Below the pieces are notes generated by a model, which saw nothing but the letters and a program-made list of their open reading frames with translations, did not search any database and was not told the DNA's origin. 64,000 nt of DNA from JACCVG01 sp963790245 (GTDB lineage Bacteria > Actinomycetota > Thermoleophilia > Solirubrobacterales > Thermoleophilaceae). This document shows, piece by piece, positions 50,603 through 59,625 of this stretch (positions are counted from its first letter, which is position 1; each line of letters opens with the position of its first letter). Made by a program: the position numbers and the translations under genes. Location of the stretch: assembly GCA_963790245.1 (NCBI GenBank), contig CAWBNP010000002.1, forward strand, positions 620,001-684,000, in the 5' to 3' direction.

Positions 50603-51115
50603 GTGGAGACGGCAGAGGGAGTGATCATCCGCCACCCGAATCGGGAGAAGGCTGAGTCGAAGGCGACGAAGCTCGTCTGCGTCGTCGTTCTCCTGGTCAG
50701 CGCCGCGCTGACCGCGATCATCCTGCTCGGCGGCTGGGCCAAGCTCGAAGGCGCCGAGATCGTGGCGATCGCTTACGTGATCATCTATGTGCTGATGGCC
50801 TATTTCGTCGCCCGCTGGAGCCGCGGCGTTCTGCCGATGGCGGCCGGCCTTGCGGTCATCTTCACGACGATGCTGATCGTCGCTGCCCCAGCCTGGTTCG
50901 CACGCGACAAGGAGGGTCTCACCGATCCGGCTCTGCCCCCGGAGCTGCTCGGCCTCCTGACGATCATCCTGATCGGCGTCCAGATTCTGCTCGTGATCGT
51001 CGCGGCTCGCGCGTTCTCGCAGAAATGGAACATTGAGCTCGAAGTGCATCCCGACGGTGACGAGGGCCGTGCCGCAGGTGGCCGCGGTCCGAGCGTCGCC
51101 GGCGGCTGGGCCTGA
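50603..51115 (+). CDS. Four-helix integral membrane protein
   Basis: 170 aa from GTG 50603, 7 nt after TAGACT (leaderless pattern). Cytoplasmic N-terminus rich in charge (IIRHPNREKAESKATK), then four helices (LVCVVVLLVSAALTAIILLG, IVAIAYVIIYVLMAYFVARW, LPMAAGLAVIFTTMLIVAAP, LLGLLTIILIGVQILLVIVA) and a charged tail. No known domain; resembles small actinobacterial membrane proteins of unknown role. Confidence 0.75.
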   Translation: METAEGVIIRHPNREKAESKATKLVCVVVLLVSAALTAIILLGGWAKLEGAEIVAIAYVIIYVLMAYFVARWSRGVLPMAAGLAVIFTTMLIVAAPAWFARDKEGLTDPALPPELLGLLTIILIGVQILLVIVAARAFSQKWNIELEVHPDGDEGRAAGGRGPSVAGGWA

Positions 51116-51168
51116 CCCGCGCCGGTCCCGGTCCTGGTCCGGGGATAGGCCCTAAGCTCTGACCGCCT

Positions 51169-51252
51169 GCGGCGGTGGCGAAACTGGCAAACGCGATGCA
51201 CTCAAAATGCATTGCTCGAAAGGGCTTGCGGGTTCGAGTCCCGCCCGCCGCA
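51169..51252 (+). tRNA. tRNA-Leu (CAA)
   Basis: 84 nt class II tRNA. Acceptor GCGGCGG/CCGCCGC, D-arm AAACTGGCAAACGC, anticodon arm ATGCA-CTCAAAA-TGCAT giving CAA, variable arm TGCTCGAAAGGGCTT, T-arm GCGGGTTCGAGTCCCGC, discriminator A. Confidence 0.96.
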
Positions 51253-51261
51253 TTTGAAGAC

Positions 51262-51834
51262 TCAGCGGTCGCGCCGGCGAGCCCGTGCACTGGCGTCGAT
51301 CGTCTGCCGGCGCACCGCCAGGTAACCGCCGATCAGCGCGAGCAGCCCCAAACCAAGCGCTACGAACGCGCCCCGTTCGACCACGACGGTCAGCTGGAAT
51401 CCGGATTGCGTCCCCTCGACGCCTGGCGGGAGCATGATCCGGAAGGCGATCAGCGCTACCGCCAGGACGGCGGCGAACAACAACAAGGGTGCTCGGCGAT
51501 CGCCGGAGCCGCCCCCGAGCCAGCGGGTCAGCGGTACCCCGACCAACAGGACGACGGACCCCACGAGGACGATGTCGACGAACGTCAACGCCTCGAAGGC
51601 GTTGACCGAGTAGACGCCGGGAGCAGCCGCGGTGGCGAGAGGATCACCCGCGATCGGCACCGCGATCGCGGAGAACCAGTTCAGCGCCAGCATCGAAACC
51701 AGCAGCAGGCCGCCGGCGAGGGCGGCCAGCAACTCTCCGGCGCTGAGCTTCGAATCGTCCATCATTGAGTCCGCCGGAGATCCCTGCCCTCCCGCACCTG
51801 GAACAGGCGGAGGGCTCGAATAGTACGCCGACAT
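51262..51834 (-). CDS. Integral membrane protein of unknown function
   Basis: 190 aa from ATG 51834; the frame upstream overlaps the divergent peptidase gene. Pro/Gly-rich N-terminus (YYSSPPPVPGAGGQG), then helices LLAALAGGLLLVSMLALNWF, FVDIVLVGSVVLLVGVPL, LLLFAAVLAVALIAFRIML and GAFVALGLGLLALIGGYLAV, and a basic tail. No recognised domain. Confidence 0.75.
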   Translation of the reverse strand: MSAYYSSPPPVPGAGGQGSPADSMMDDSKLSAGELLAALAGGLLLVSMLALNWFSAIAVPIAGDPLATAAAPGVYSVNAFEALTFVDIVLVGSVVLLVGVPLTRWLGGGSGDRRAPLLLFAAVLAVALIAFRIMLPPGVEGTQSGFQLTVVVERGAFVALGLGLLALIGGYLAVRRQTIDASARARRRDR

Positions 51835-51847
51835 CGATACTCCCGGC

Positions 51848-53041
51848 GTGAGCCTACGATCCGAGATCGACGCGCTTCTGGCCCACGGTCGGCGTGGCCC
51901 GGGAACCGACGCCGAGCGTCGTGCCGCCAACCACCTGCGAGGGCGGCTCGAGGCGCTCGGCAGAGAGGCCCATGTCGAGCCGATCGTCGTCCGTCCCGAA
52001 TGGACCCAGGTGCTGATCCTCCACGCCCTGCTCGCGGTCGCGGCGAGCCTCGCCTCCGTCGTCGTGCCGGCGGTCGCGACGATCCTCGCGTTTGCGGCAC
52101 TCAGCTCGGCTCTGGCCTACCTGACCGGCCTCGCAACGTTCGGCGCAGCCCTCAGCCCGCGGCGGGCCTCCCAGAACGTCGTCTCGGCCGAGCGGACGGG
52201 TAAGCCCGGAACGCTCTTCCTGCTCGCCCACTACGACAGCTCGCGCAACGGCGGCCTGCTGGCGCGGGCGCTCCGCCCGGTCGAGGCCGTCTCGGGATGG
52301 CTGCGGATCGGACCCGGAGGACTGTTCGTGCTCGCGCTGTTCGTCCTCTTTGCCTGTTGCGGGCTCCGCTCGCTGGGCATCGCAGGCCCGGCGCTCGCCG
52401 CTGTCCAGTTCATCCCGACGTCGCTGCTGCTGCTCGGAAGCGCAGCCCTCGCGGACGGACGGGCCGCGAGCTTTGTCTCTGGAGCCAACGACAACGCTTC
52501 GGGTGTCGCCCTCGCGCTTGCGCTCACGCAGCGCTTCAACGACCGGCTCGAGCACTTCGATCTCGCGGTCCTGTTCACCGGGGCGCACGAGGGGCTCGCA
52601 CTCGGCGCGCGCGCGTGGGTGAAGCGCCACCGCCGCGGCTTCGACAAGCGGAGCACGATCTTCCTCAACCTCGACGCGGTCGGAGCCGGCGACCCGGTCT
52701 TCGCGGTCCGCGAAGGCCTCGTGCTCCCGTCCGCGACCAACAGCACGCTGCGAGAGATCTGCGCATCCCTCGACGGCCCGACCAACGGCTCCCCCGCACG
52801 CCGGATCACCCGCGCCGTTCCCTCCGACGCTGCGGCGTTGCGCGAGCGGGGCTACCCGGCGCTTACGCTGACTGCGGTCGATCGGCGTGGCCGCAACCCT
52901 CACCGCCACCTTCTCAGCGACGTCGCCCACGAAATCGACGGCCAGGCGCTCAGGCGCTCCGAGCAGCTCGCCGTCGCGCTGATCGAACGGATCGATGCCG
53001 AGATCGGCCCGCGGCTCGCAGCGGCCGCGACCCCCCGATAG
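51848..53041 (+). CDS. M28-family zinc peptidase with membrane helices
   Basis: 397 aa from GTG 51848, 6 nt after GATACT (leaderless pattern). A hydrophobic block of two or three helices follows residue 55 (VLILHALLAVAASLASVVVP) and another near residue 160. The metal-site order of M28 aminopeptidases is visible: FLLAHYDSSRNGG, SGANDNASGVALALAL, LFTGAHEGLALGARAW, FLNLDAVGAGDP and a late HRHLLSDV. The usual EE pair is AHEG here (one Glu seen). Probably a membrane-bound aminopeptidase. Confidence 0.82.
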   Translation: MSLRSEIDALLAHGRRGPGTDAERRAANHLRGRLEALGREAHVEPIVVRPEWTQVLILHALLAVAASLASVVVPAVATILAFAALSSALAYLTGLATFGAALSPRRASQNVVSAERTGKPGTLFLLAHYDSSRNGGLLARALRPVEAVSGWLRIGPGGLFVLALFVLFACCGLRSLGIAGPALAAVQFIPTSLLLLGSAALADGRAASFVSGANDNASGVALALALTQRFNDRLEHFDLAVLFTGAHEGLALGARAWVKRHRRGFDKRSTIFLNLDAVGAGDPVFAVREGLVLPSATNSTLREICASLDGPTNGSPARRITRAVPSDAAALRERGYPALTLTAVDRRGRNPHRHLLSDVAHEIDGQALRRSEQLAVALIERIDAEIGPRLAAAATPR

Positions 53042-53049
53042 CTGATTGG

Positions 53050-54996
53050 ATGGCATCCGAGATGCCCGAGCCACTCTGGAGTCCGTCGGCCGACCGCATC
53101 GAGCGAGCGACGATCACGCGCTTTGCCCGCTCCCAGGGTCTGCCCGAGGCGTACGGGCCACTCTGGCAGGCCTCGGTCGATGACCTCGAGGGATTCTGGT
53201 CCGCCGTCTGCGAGTTCTTCGACGTGCGCTTCGATGCGCCGCCATCCGCGGTGCTGGGATCGCGCTCGATGCCCGGCGCCGAATGGTTCCCCGGTGCTCG
53301 GCTGAGCTACGCCGAGCACATCTTCGCCGGCAAGGATCCAGCCGCGACCGCCATCCACCACTCCTCGGAGCTGCGCCCGCTTGCCGAGTTGAGCTGGGCG
53401 GAGTTACGCGAGTCGACCGCGCGTGCCGCCGCCGGGCTGCGTCGGCTCGGCGTCGAAGAGGGCGATCGGGTCGTCGCTTACGTCCCGAACATCCCCGAGG
53501 CGATCGTCGCCTTCCTGGCCTGCGCGTCGATCGGAGCGATCTGGTCGAGCTGCTCACCAGACTTCGGCGCGCGTAGCGTCGCCGACCGCTTCACCCAGAT
53601 CGAGCCGAAGGTGCTGATCGCCGTCGACGGGTACCGCTACGGAGGCCGCGACTTCGACCGGCGCGAGCTCGTCAAAGCACTGCGCTCCGAGATGCCCTCC
53701 GTCGAGCAGCTCGTGCTGATCGACTACCTCGGCGCCGGGCCGATCGAAGGCGCGATCAGCTGGCAGGAGCTGATCGCCACCGAGGAGCCGCTCGACTTCA
53801 CTCAACTGGCCTTCGATCACCCGCTCTGGGTCCTCTACTCCTCGGGAACGACCGGCCTGCCGAAGCCGATCGTCCACGGTCAGGGCGGGATTCTGCTCGA
53901 GCACCTCAAGAAGATGCACCTCCACCTCGACGCCCAGGCGGGCGACCGGGTCTTCTGGTTCACCACGACCGGCTGGATGATGTGGAACTTCCTGGTCGGC
54001 GTGCTGCTGACCCCGGCGTCGATCGTCCTCTACGACGGCAACCCGGGGCACCCGAGCCTTGACGCCCTGTGGGATCTGGCCGAGCAGGCCGGAGTCACGA
54101 CCTTCGGCACGAGTGCAGCATTCATCGCGAGTTGCATGAAGGCGGAGGTCGAGCCCGGCCGCGGCCGTGACCTCTCGGCGCTGAAGGCGGTCGGCTCGAC
54201 GGGCTCGCCGCTCGCGCCGGAGGGGTTCGAGTGGATCTACGAGCAGGTTGGCTCGGACACCTGGCTATTCAGCACCAGCGGCGGCACCGATGTCTGCACT
54301 GCATTCGTCGGCGGCGTTCCGACGCTGCCCGTTTACGAAGGCGAGCTGCAGGCCTGCTCGCTCGGGTGCGCGGTCGAGTCCTGGAGCGAGGCGGGTGACC
54401 CGCTGGTCGGTGAGGTCGGCGAGCTCGTGATCACCGAGCCGATGCCGTCGATGCCGATCTTCTTCTGGAACGACCCCGACGGCGAGCGCTACCGCGAGAG
54501 CTATTTCGAGATGTATCCCGGCGTCTGGCGCCACGGCGACTGGATCGAGATCACCGACCGGGGCAGCGCGATCATCTATGGCCGCTCGGACTCGACGATC
54601 AACCGTGGCGGGGTCCGGATGGGGACGAGCGAGATCTACAGCGCCGTGCTGTCGCTCGACGAGATCATCGACGCGCTGGTCGTCGATGTTCCCCGCGAGG
54701 GGACCGACGGCTGGATGCAGTTGTTCGTCGTCCTGCGCGAGGGTGTGGAACTCGACGAACGACTCTCAGGCGAGCTCGCGGCGCGGATCCGCAGTGACTG
54801 CTCGCCGCGTCATGTGCCGAACGAGGTCCATGCGATCGCCGAGGTCCCGCGCACGCTGTCGGGCAAGGTGCTGGAGGTGCCGGTCAAGCGGATCCTCATG
54901 GGAACGCCGATCGATCGAGCCGCGAGCCGCGACTCGCTCGCCAATCCCGCGGCACTCGACTGGTTCGCGGAATTCCACCGGAATGCCGCCGACTAG
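53050..54996 (+). CDS. Acetoacetyl-CoA synthetase
   Basis: 648 aa from ATG 53050 (ATG 53062 also possible), 8 bp after the peptidase stop. The ANL-family order is complete: N-terminal ACAS-type region (WFPGARLSYAEHIF), P-loop VLYSSGTTGLPKPIVHGQGG, FWFTTTGWMMWNFLVGVLL, FSTSGGTDVCTAFVGG, WRHGDWIEITDRGSAIIYGR and the C-terminal lysine motif RTLSGKVLEVPVKRIL. The FWFTTTGWMMWN pattern and length fit acetoacetate--CoA ligase rather than AcsA. ATP-dependent activation of acetoacetate; convergent with the carboxylase subunit. Confidence 0.9.
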   Translation: MASEMPEPLWSPSADRIERATITRFARSQGLPEAYGPLWQASVDDLEGFWSAVCEFFDVRFDAPPSAVLGSRSMPGAEWFPGARLSYAEHIFAGKDPAATAIHHSSELRPLAELSWAELRESTARAAAGLRRLGVEEGDRVVAYVPNIPEAIVAFLACASIGAIWSSCSPDFGARSVADRFTQIEPKVLIAVDGYRYGGRDFDRRELVKALRSEMPSVEQLVLIDYLGAGPIEGAISWQELIATEEPLDFTQLAFDHPLWVLYSSGTTGLPKPIVHGQGGILLEHLKKMHLHLDAQAGDRVFWFTTTGWMMWNFLVGVLLTPASIVLYDGNPGHPSLDALWDLAEQAGVTTFGTSAAFIASCMKAEVEPGRGRDLSALKAVGSTGSPLAPEGFEWIYEQVGSDTWLFSTSGGTDVCTAFVGGVPTLPVYEGELQACSLGCAVESWSEAGDPLVGEVGELVITEPMPSMPIFFWNDPDGERYRESYFEMYPGVWRHGDWIEITDRGSAIIYGRSDSTINRGGVRMGTSEIYSAVLSLDEIIDALVVDVPREGTDGWMQLFVVLREGVELDERLSGELAARIRSDCSPRHVPNEVHAIAEVPRTLSGKVLEVPVKRILMGTPIDRAASRDSLANPAALDWFAEFHRNAAD

Positions 54997-56537
54997 ACGG
55001 GCGTGACGGAGTTCCGCTTATCGGGCCAAACGCGCGTGCGCCCGGGAGTGTGGGCGGCGGTGAAACGGCGGCTGATCTCGGCGCGCAGGTCGGCCGGTTC
55101 GACAACGGCATCGATGATCAGCTCCGAGGCGAGATGGACGACGTCGATCTGCGCCGCAAACTCGGTTCGCAGTTCGTCGACGAACTTCGCCCGCTCGGTC
55201 TCGTCCTCGATCGCCTGGACCTGGTTGTAGTAGACGGCGTTGATCGCAGCCTGCGGACCCATCACCGCGATCCTCGCGCCGGGCAGAGCGATGCAACCGT
55301 CGGGATCAAAAGCCGGGCCCGCCATCGCGTAGAGGCCGGCACCGTAAGCCTTGCGGATGATCACCGACAGCTTCGGAACCGTCGCCTCTGAGACGGCCGA
55401 GATCATCTTGGCCCCCGCGCGGATGATCCCCTGGCGCTCGACCTGGGTCCCGATCATGTAGCCGGGGATGTCGGCGAGGAACAGCAGCGGCACGTTGAAG
55501 GCGTTGCACGCGGTGATGAACCGAGCCGCTTTGTCGGATGAGTCGACGAACAGGACGCCGCCGCGCTGCTTGGGCTGGTTGGCGACGATCCCGACGGTTC
55601 GTCCGTCGATCCGCGCGTAGGCGGTGATGACCTCCTTGGCCCAGCGCTTCTGGACCTCTAGCAGGGAATCGCCATCGATCAGGACGTCGATCAGCTCGAG
55701 CATGTCAAAGGACTTGTTCTCGTCGCGGGGAACGAGCGCGCCGATATCGGCGTCTGAGGCGGGCGCGACCGGTTCGGCGGCCGGGGGGCGCTCGGTCCAG
55801 TTCGAGGGCAGGTAGGACAGGTAGCGCCGGGCGAGCTCGATCGCATCGGCGTCCGACTTGACGAGGAAGTGGCCCATTCCGGAGGCGCTCGTGTGCATCC
55901 GGGCCCCGCCCATCTCCTCGAGCGAGACCTTCTCGCCGATCACCATCTCGGCCATCCGCGGCGAGCCCAGGTACATCGACGCGTTGCCGTCGCGCATGAT
56001 CACGACGTCGCAGAACGCCGGGATGTAGGCGCCGCCGGCGGCGCTCGGACCGAACAGCAGGCAGACCTGCGGGACGACGCCCGACATCTTGACCTCGGTG
56101 TGGAAGATCTTGCCGGCGTGGCGGCGACCGGGGAACATCTTCGTCTGGTCGGTGATCCGCGCACCGGCCGAGTCGACCATGTAGATCATCGGCACGCGCA
56201 TGTCGAGCGCCCGCTCCTGGATGCGGATGATTTTCTCGACCGTTCGCCAGCCCCACGAACCGGCCTTGACCGTCGGGTCGTTGGCCATCAGGCAAACCGG
56301 GCGGCCCTCGATCCGGGCGCTGCCGGTGACGACTCCGTCGGCGCCGAAGCCGTCGGCCTCGACGTTGGCGAGTAGTCCGTCCTCGACGAACGATCCCTCG
56401 TCCACAAGCAGCTCCACCCGCTCGCGGACGGGGAGCTTGCCCTGTTCGGCGGACTTCTCGTGATGGCGGGAGGGACCACCGGCGCGAGCGCGCTCCAGCG
56501 CTGCGCCGAGACTCTCGGTGGTCGATGTCGTCTCCAT
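54993..56537 (-). CDS. pccB: Acyl-CoA carboxylase beta subunit (propionyl/methylcrotonyl-type)
   Basis: 514 aa, ATG 56537. Carboxyltransferase: RHHEKSAEQGKLPVRERVEL, MANDPTVKAGSWGW, GAYIPAFCDVVIMRDGNASM, MLELIDVLIDGDSLLEVQKR, LFLADIPGYMIGTQVERQGI, RKAYGAGLYAMAGPAFDPDG. Transfers carboxyl from biotin to an acyl-CoA, giving methylmalonyl-CoA if propionyl-CoA is the substrate. No biotin-carrying alpha subunit lies in the window. Its stop overlaps the acetoacetyl-CoA synthetase stop by 4 bp. The symbol is by family only. Confidence 0.9.
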   Translation of the reverse strand: METTSTTESLGAALERARAGGPSRHHEKSAEQGKLPVRERVELLVDEGSFVEDGLLANVEADGFGADGVVTGSARIEGRPVCLMANDPTVKAGSWGWRTVEKIIRIQERALDMRVPMIYMVDSAGARITDQTKMFPGRRHAGKIFHTEVKMSGVVPQVCLLFGPSAAGGAYIPAFCDVVIMRDGNASMYLGSPRMAEMVIGEKVSLEEMGGARMHTSASGMGHFLVKSDADAIELARRYLSYLPSNWTERPPAAEPVAPASDADIGALVPRDENKSFDMLELIDVLIDGDSLLEVQKRWAKEVITAYARIDGRTVGIVANQPKQRGGVLFVDSSDKAARFITACNAFNVPLLFLADIPGYMIGTQVERQGIIRAGAKMISAVSEATVPKLSVIIRKAYGAGLYAMAGPAFDPDGCIALPGARIAVMGPQAAINAVYYNQVQAIEDETERAKFVDELRTEFAAQIDVVHLASELIIDAVVEPADLRAEISRRFTAAHTPGRTRVWPDKRNSVTPV

Positions 56538-56614
56538 GCGGCGGCGCCCGACACTACACGGGGGTGTCGATCGGGGTGCGGCCGCGGTGAGACTGGCTAG
56601 GGTGCCTCCAGAGC

Positions 56615-57889
56615 ATGCGATTCAACGCCCGCACGGCGGCGGCCGGTCTGGGCTTGCTGCTGATGATCGTCCCGGCCGGCCCTGCGGCCGCGACGGACGA
56701 GGTGATCGTCGCCTACGAGAAGGGCGCTTCCCCCAGCGATCGCGCCACGGCACGATCAGGGGCGGGGATCGTCGGCAAGCTGCTCCCGCTCGACCTCGCC
56801 GGAGCCGAACTCGTCCGGGTGGCTGGCGGCTCACGCGCCGCGGTCGCCGAGCTCGAGCGCCGTCCGGGCGTCGCCTATGCGGAGCGCAACTCGCGCGTCA
56901 GTATCGCCGGCGCGGGCCCGCGCCCCGACGACCCGGGCTTCGCGAGCAGCTACGCCTTGCACAACAACGGGCAGGACGGCGGATTGCCGGATGCCGATAT
57001 CGACGCTCCCCAGGGCTGGAAGGCGGCCGGGCTGGCGGGCTTCCCGCTCGCCGACGGACCGCGAATCGCCGTGATCGACACGGGGATAGACCGCTCCCAC
57101 CCCGAGTTCCGTGGTCGCGTGGTCCGGTGCGCTCAATCCCGGCCCCCGCTTTTGCTCGGCCCGCGTTTCGTCGAGGGGTCCTGCTCCGATGACAACGGGC
57201 ACGGGACACACGTCACGGGGATCCTCGCGGCCACCGCCAACAACGCCGAGGGTGTCGCCGGAGTGGCCTTCAACGCCAAGCTGATGATCTGCCGCGCGCT
57301 CGGCGGGATCGCGGGCGACGGAACCATCGCCGACGTCGTCGCGTGCATCGACTGGGCCGCGCGCAACGGCGCCGAGGTGATCAACCTGAGCCTCGAGGCG
57401 GGCTCCTCCCCCACCCTCGAACGGGCGGTCCAGCGCGCCTGGCGTGGCGGCGAGGGCGCGGTGCTGTTCGGGGCGGCGGGCAACCGCGGCACCGAGGTGC
57501 GCTTCCCGGCGGGATCAAGCGCCGTCGTCTCGGTCGCGGCCACCAACCGCTCCGATCGCCGGGCGAGCTTCTCCAACGCGAACTCCGACGTCGAGCTCGC
57601 GGCGCCAGGGGTCGACATCCTGTCAGCACGCCTCGGCGGCGGCTACGTCGTCTCGGAGGGCACCTCTCAGGCTGTGCCTATTGCCGCCGGGGTCGCGGGC
57701 CTGCTGCTCTCGGCCAAACCGAGACTCGATGCCAAGGACGCCCGTCGCACCCTGCGCCGGAGCGCGGACGACCTCGGCCGGCGCGGTCGCGACAGCGCGT
57801 TCGGGTTCGGCAGGGTCAACCTCTGCAACGCACTCGGCGGAGACTGCTCCTACGCGCCGGACCGTCAGCGCGGCAAGCGCCGCCGCTAG
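56615..57889 (+). CDS. Secreted subtilisin-like serine protease (S8)
   Basis: 424 aa, ATG 56615. Signal peptide AAAGLGLLLMIVPAGPAAA; residues about 28-100 form an I9-like propeptide (DEVIVAYEKGASPSDRATAR, VAELERRPGVAYAERNSRVS). Catalytic triad: Asp in RIAVIDTGIDRSHPEF, His in DDNGHGTHVTGILAAT, Ser in EGTSQAVPIAAGVAGLLL; oxyanion Asn in FGAAGNRGTE. A short basic tail (PDRQRGKRRR) ends the protein. Extracellular protease, maturing by propeptide removal. Confidence 0.92.
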   Translation: MRFNARTAAAGLGLLLMIVPAGPAAATDEVIVAYEKGASPSDRATARSGAGIVGKLLPLDLAGAELVRVAGGSRAAVAELERRPGVAYAERNSRVSIAGAGPRPDDPGFASSYALHNNGQDGGLPDADIDAPQGWKAAGLAGFPLADGPRIAVIDTGIDRSHPEFRGRVVRCAQSRPPLLLGPRFVEGSCSDDNGHGTHVTGILAATANNAEGVAGVAFNAKLMICRALGGIAGDGTIADVVACIDWAARNGAEVINLSLEAGSSPTLERAVQRAWRGGEGAVLFGAAGNRGTEVRFPAGSSAVVSVAATNRSDRRASFSNANSDVELAAPGVDILSARLGGGYVVSEGTSQAVPIAAGVAGLLLSAKPRLDAKDARRTLRRSADDLGRRGRDSAFGFGRVNLCNALGGDCSYAPDRQRGKRRR

Positions 57890-57900
57890 ACCCAAACGCG

Positions 57901-58650
57901 TTACATCATCCCCATCCCGCCGCTGACGCCGATCGTCTCGCCCGTGACATACGACGCGTCGTCGGAGGCCAGAAATGCGATGACGGCTGCGACTTCCTCC
58001 GGGGCTCCCGAGCGCTTCATCGCCGTGCCACCGATCATCCCCTCCTTCATCCGGACGCCGAGCTCGCCGAGGTGCTTCGGCGCGGCGTTGAGCATGTCGG
58101 TCTCGATCGGTCCGGGCGCGACCGCGTTGCAGCGCACCGAGTAGCGCGCCGACTCCCGCGCGACCGCCTTCGTGAAGCCGATCACGCCCGCCTTCGCCGC
58201 CGAGTAGATCGGCGTCCCCGGCGATCCAAGCCGCCCGGCCTCGGATGCGACGTTGACGATCGCACCCCCACCCCGCTCCTGCATCCCCGCGATCACGGCG
58301 TGGGTGACCGCGATCGTCCCGCGCAGGTTGACCGCGAGCGACTCGTCCCACATCTCCTCGGTCGTCTTTGTCAGGAAGAGGTCGATCCCGAGACCCGCGT
58401 TGTTGACCAGCACGCCGACCGGCCCGAGGTCGCGCTCGATCGCATCGACGGCGGCGCGGATCGACTCGGTCGAGCGAACATCCATCACGTACCCCTCGCC
58501 TCCGGCGTCGGCCGCCGCCGCGCGGGCTCGGTCGAGGTCCAGGTCGCAGACGGCTACCGCCGCACCCTCGGCGGCCAGCCTTAGCGCCGTCGCGGCGCCG
58601 ATCCCGCCGGCGCCGCCGGTCACGATTGCGATTCGTCCTTCGAGCCTCAT
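57901..58650 (-). CDS. SDR-family NAD(P)-dependent oxidoreductase
   Basis: 249 aa. ATG 58650 chosen because the Rossmann start MRLEGRIAIVTGGAGGIGAA follows at once and TACGCT lies 8 nt upstream. Classical SDR set: TGGAGGIG, CDLDLDRA (Asp favouring NAD), NNAGLGID, Ser in VNVASEAGRLG, YSAAK, and a C-terminal MGMM. FabG-like 3-oxoacyl reductase or other alcohol dehydrogenase; substrate unknown. Divergent from cofD with only 57 bp between starts. Confidence 0.92.
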   Translation of the reverse strand: MRLEGRIAIVTGGAGGIGAATALRLAAEGAAVAVCDLDLDRARAAAADAGGEGYVMDVRSTESIRAAVDAIERDLGPVGVLVNNAGLGIDLFLTKTTEEMWDESLAVNLRGTIAVTHAVIAGMQERGGGAIVNVASEAGRLGSPGTPIYSAAKAGVIGFTKAVARESARYSVRCNAVAPGPIETDMLNAAPKHLGELGVRMKEGMIGGTAMKRSGAPEEVAAVIAFLASDDASYVTGETIGVSGGMGMM

Positions 58651-58684
58651 CGCGGCCGAGCGTACCCGGTAGCCTCGTCCACCC

Positions 58685-58711
58685 GTGAGCGCCCCGAGCC
58701 ATCTGCGTTGA
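58685..58711 (+). CDS. Possible 8-codon leader ORF overlapping the cofD start
   Basis: GTG-AGC-GCC-CCG-AGC-CAT-CTG-CGT-TGA. TAGCCT lies 9 nt before the GTG, and the TGA (58709-58711) overlaps the TTG start of cofD (58708-58710). Translation of this mini-ORF would end exactly at the cofD start, allowing reinitiation. Could be coincidence; no conservation can be checked here. Confidence 0.3.
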   Translation: MSAPSHLR

Positions 58712-59625
58712 TCGTCGTCCTGGCCGGCGGGACCGGCGGCGCCAAGCTCGCACGCGGACTGCTCGATGTGGTCGGCGAGGAGCGACTGACCGTGATCGCC
58801 AACACGGGCGATGACACTGAGGTCCATGGGCTTCACGTCTCCCCCGATCCCGACCTGATCGCCTACTGGCTGGCGGGCACGATCGACGAGCGCGGATGGG
58901 GAATCGGCGGCGACACCTGGGAGGTCAGCGACGCGCTCGAGCGGGCGGGCCGCTCGGTCTGGTTCCGCCTCGGCGACCGCGATCTCGCGATGTGCCTGAT
59001 CCGCAGCGAGTACCTCGCCGCCGGCACGCGCCTGACGGAGGCCCATTCGGAGGTGATCCGCGCAGTCGGAGTTCGCGCGCGTGTGCTGCCGATGTGCGAC
59101 GAGCCCGTGCGGACGCACGTCCTCGTCGCGGATCGCTGGCGTCCGCTCCAGGAGTTCCTGATCCTCGAGCGCGGAGCCGCTCCGGAGGGCGTCGAGCTGC
59201 GCGGGATCGAGCGCGCGCGCCCGACCGAGGACGTGCTCGCGGCGATCGAGAGCGCAGAGGCGATCGTAATCGGACCGTCCAACCCGGTGATCTCGATCGG
59301 GCCGATCCTCGCCGTGCCCGGGATCGCCGAAGCGATTCACGCGCGCGGCGTCCCGGTGATCGCCGTCAGCCCGTTCGTAGACGGCCGTGCCGTCAAGGGG
59401 CCAACCGAGGCCTTCTGCGCCCAGGCCGGGATCCCGCTCGGAACCGATGCGATGGTCGCCGCCTACGGCGAGCTGATCGACGGGATCATCGCCGATGAGG
59501 ACCTCTCCGAGGAAGGCCCCCCGGTTCGGCTCTGCAACACCATGATGGACAGCGGCGCCGACCGCCGGCGCGTCGCCGAGGAGACGCTCGCGCTTGCGGC
59601 CTCGCTCGGATCCGAGGTCGGCTGA
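58708..59625 (+). CDS. cofD: 2-phospho-L-lactate transferase (F420 biosynthesis)
   Basis: 305 aa from TTG 58708. IVVLAGGTGGAKLARGLLDV at the N-terminus, VIANTGDDTEVHGLHVSPD, IAYWLAGTIDERGWGIGGDT, VIGPSNPVISIGPILAVPG and RLCNTMMDSGADR are the CofD/FbiA pattern. Transfers a phospholactyl (or phosphoenolpyruvyl) group to the deazaflavin FO, giving F420-0 or its dehydro form. First gene of cofD-cofC-cofE; its TGA overlaps the cofC ATG (TGATG). Confidence 0.95.
   Translation: MIVVLAGGTGGAKLARGLLDVVGEERLTVIANTGDDTEVHGLHVSPDPDLIAYWLAGTIDERGWGIGGDTWEVSDALERAGRSVWFRLGDRDLAMCLIRSEYLAAGTRLTEAHSEVIRAVGVRARVLPMCDEPVRTHVLVADRWRPLQEFLILERGAAPEGVELRGIERARPTEDVLAAIESAEAIVIGPSNPVISIGPILAVPGIAEAIHARGVPVIAVSPFVDGRAVKGPTEAFCAQAGIPLGTDAMVAAYGELIDGIIADEDLSEEGPPVRLCNTMMDSGADRRRVAEETLALAASLGSEVG

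Noticed and set aside
52297..53049. N-terminal extension of acetoacetyl-CoA synthetase through the peptidase gene
   Set aside because: Overlaps the M28 peptidase in another frame; the family start fits ATG 53050.
57623..58753. 376-aa - strand frame over the subtilase end and SDR gene
   Set aside because: Extremely Arg/Gly-rich, no domains, lies in another frame of the SDR gene; a shadow.
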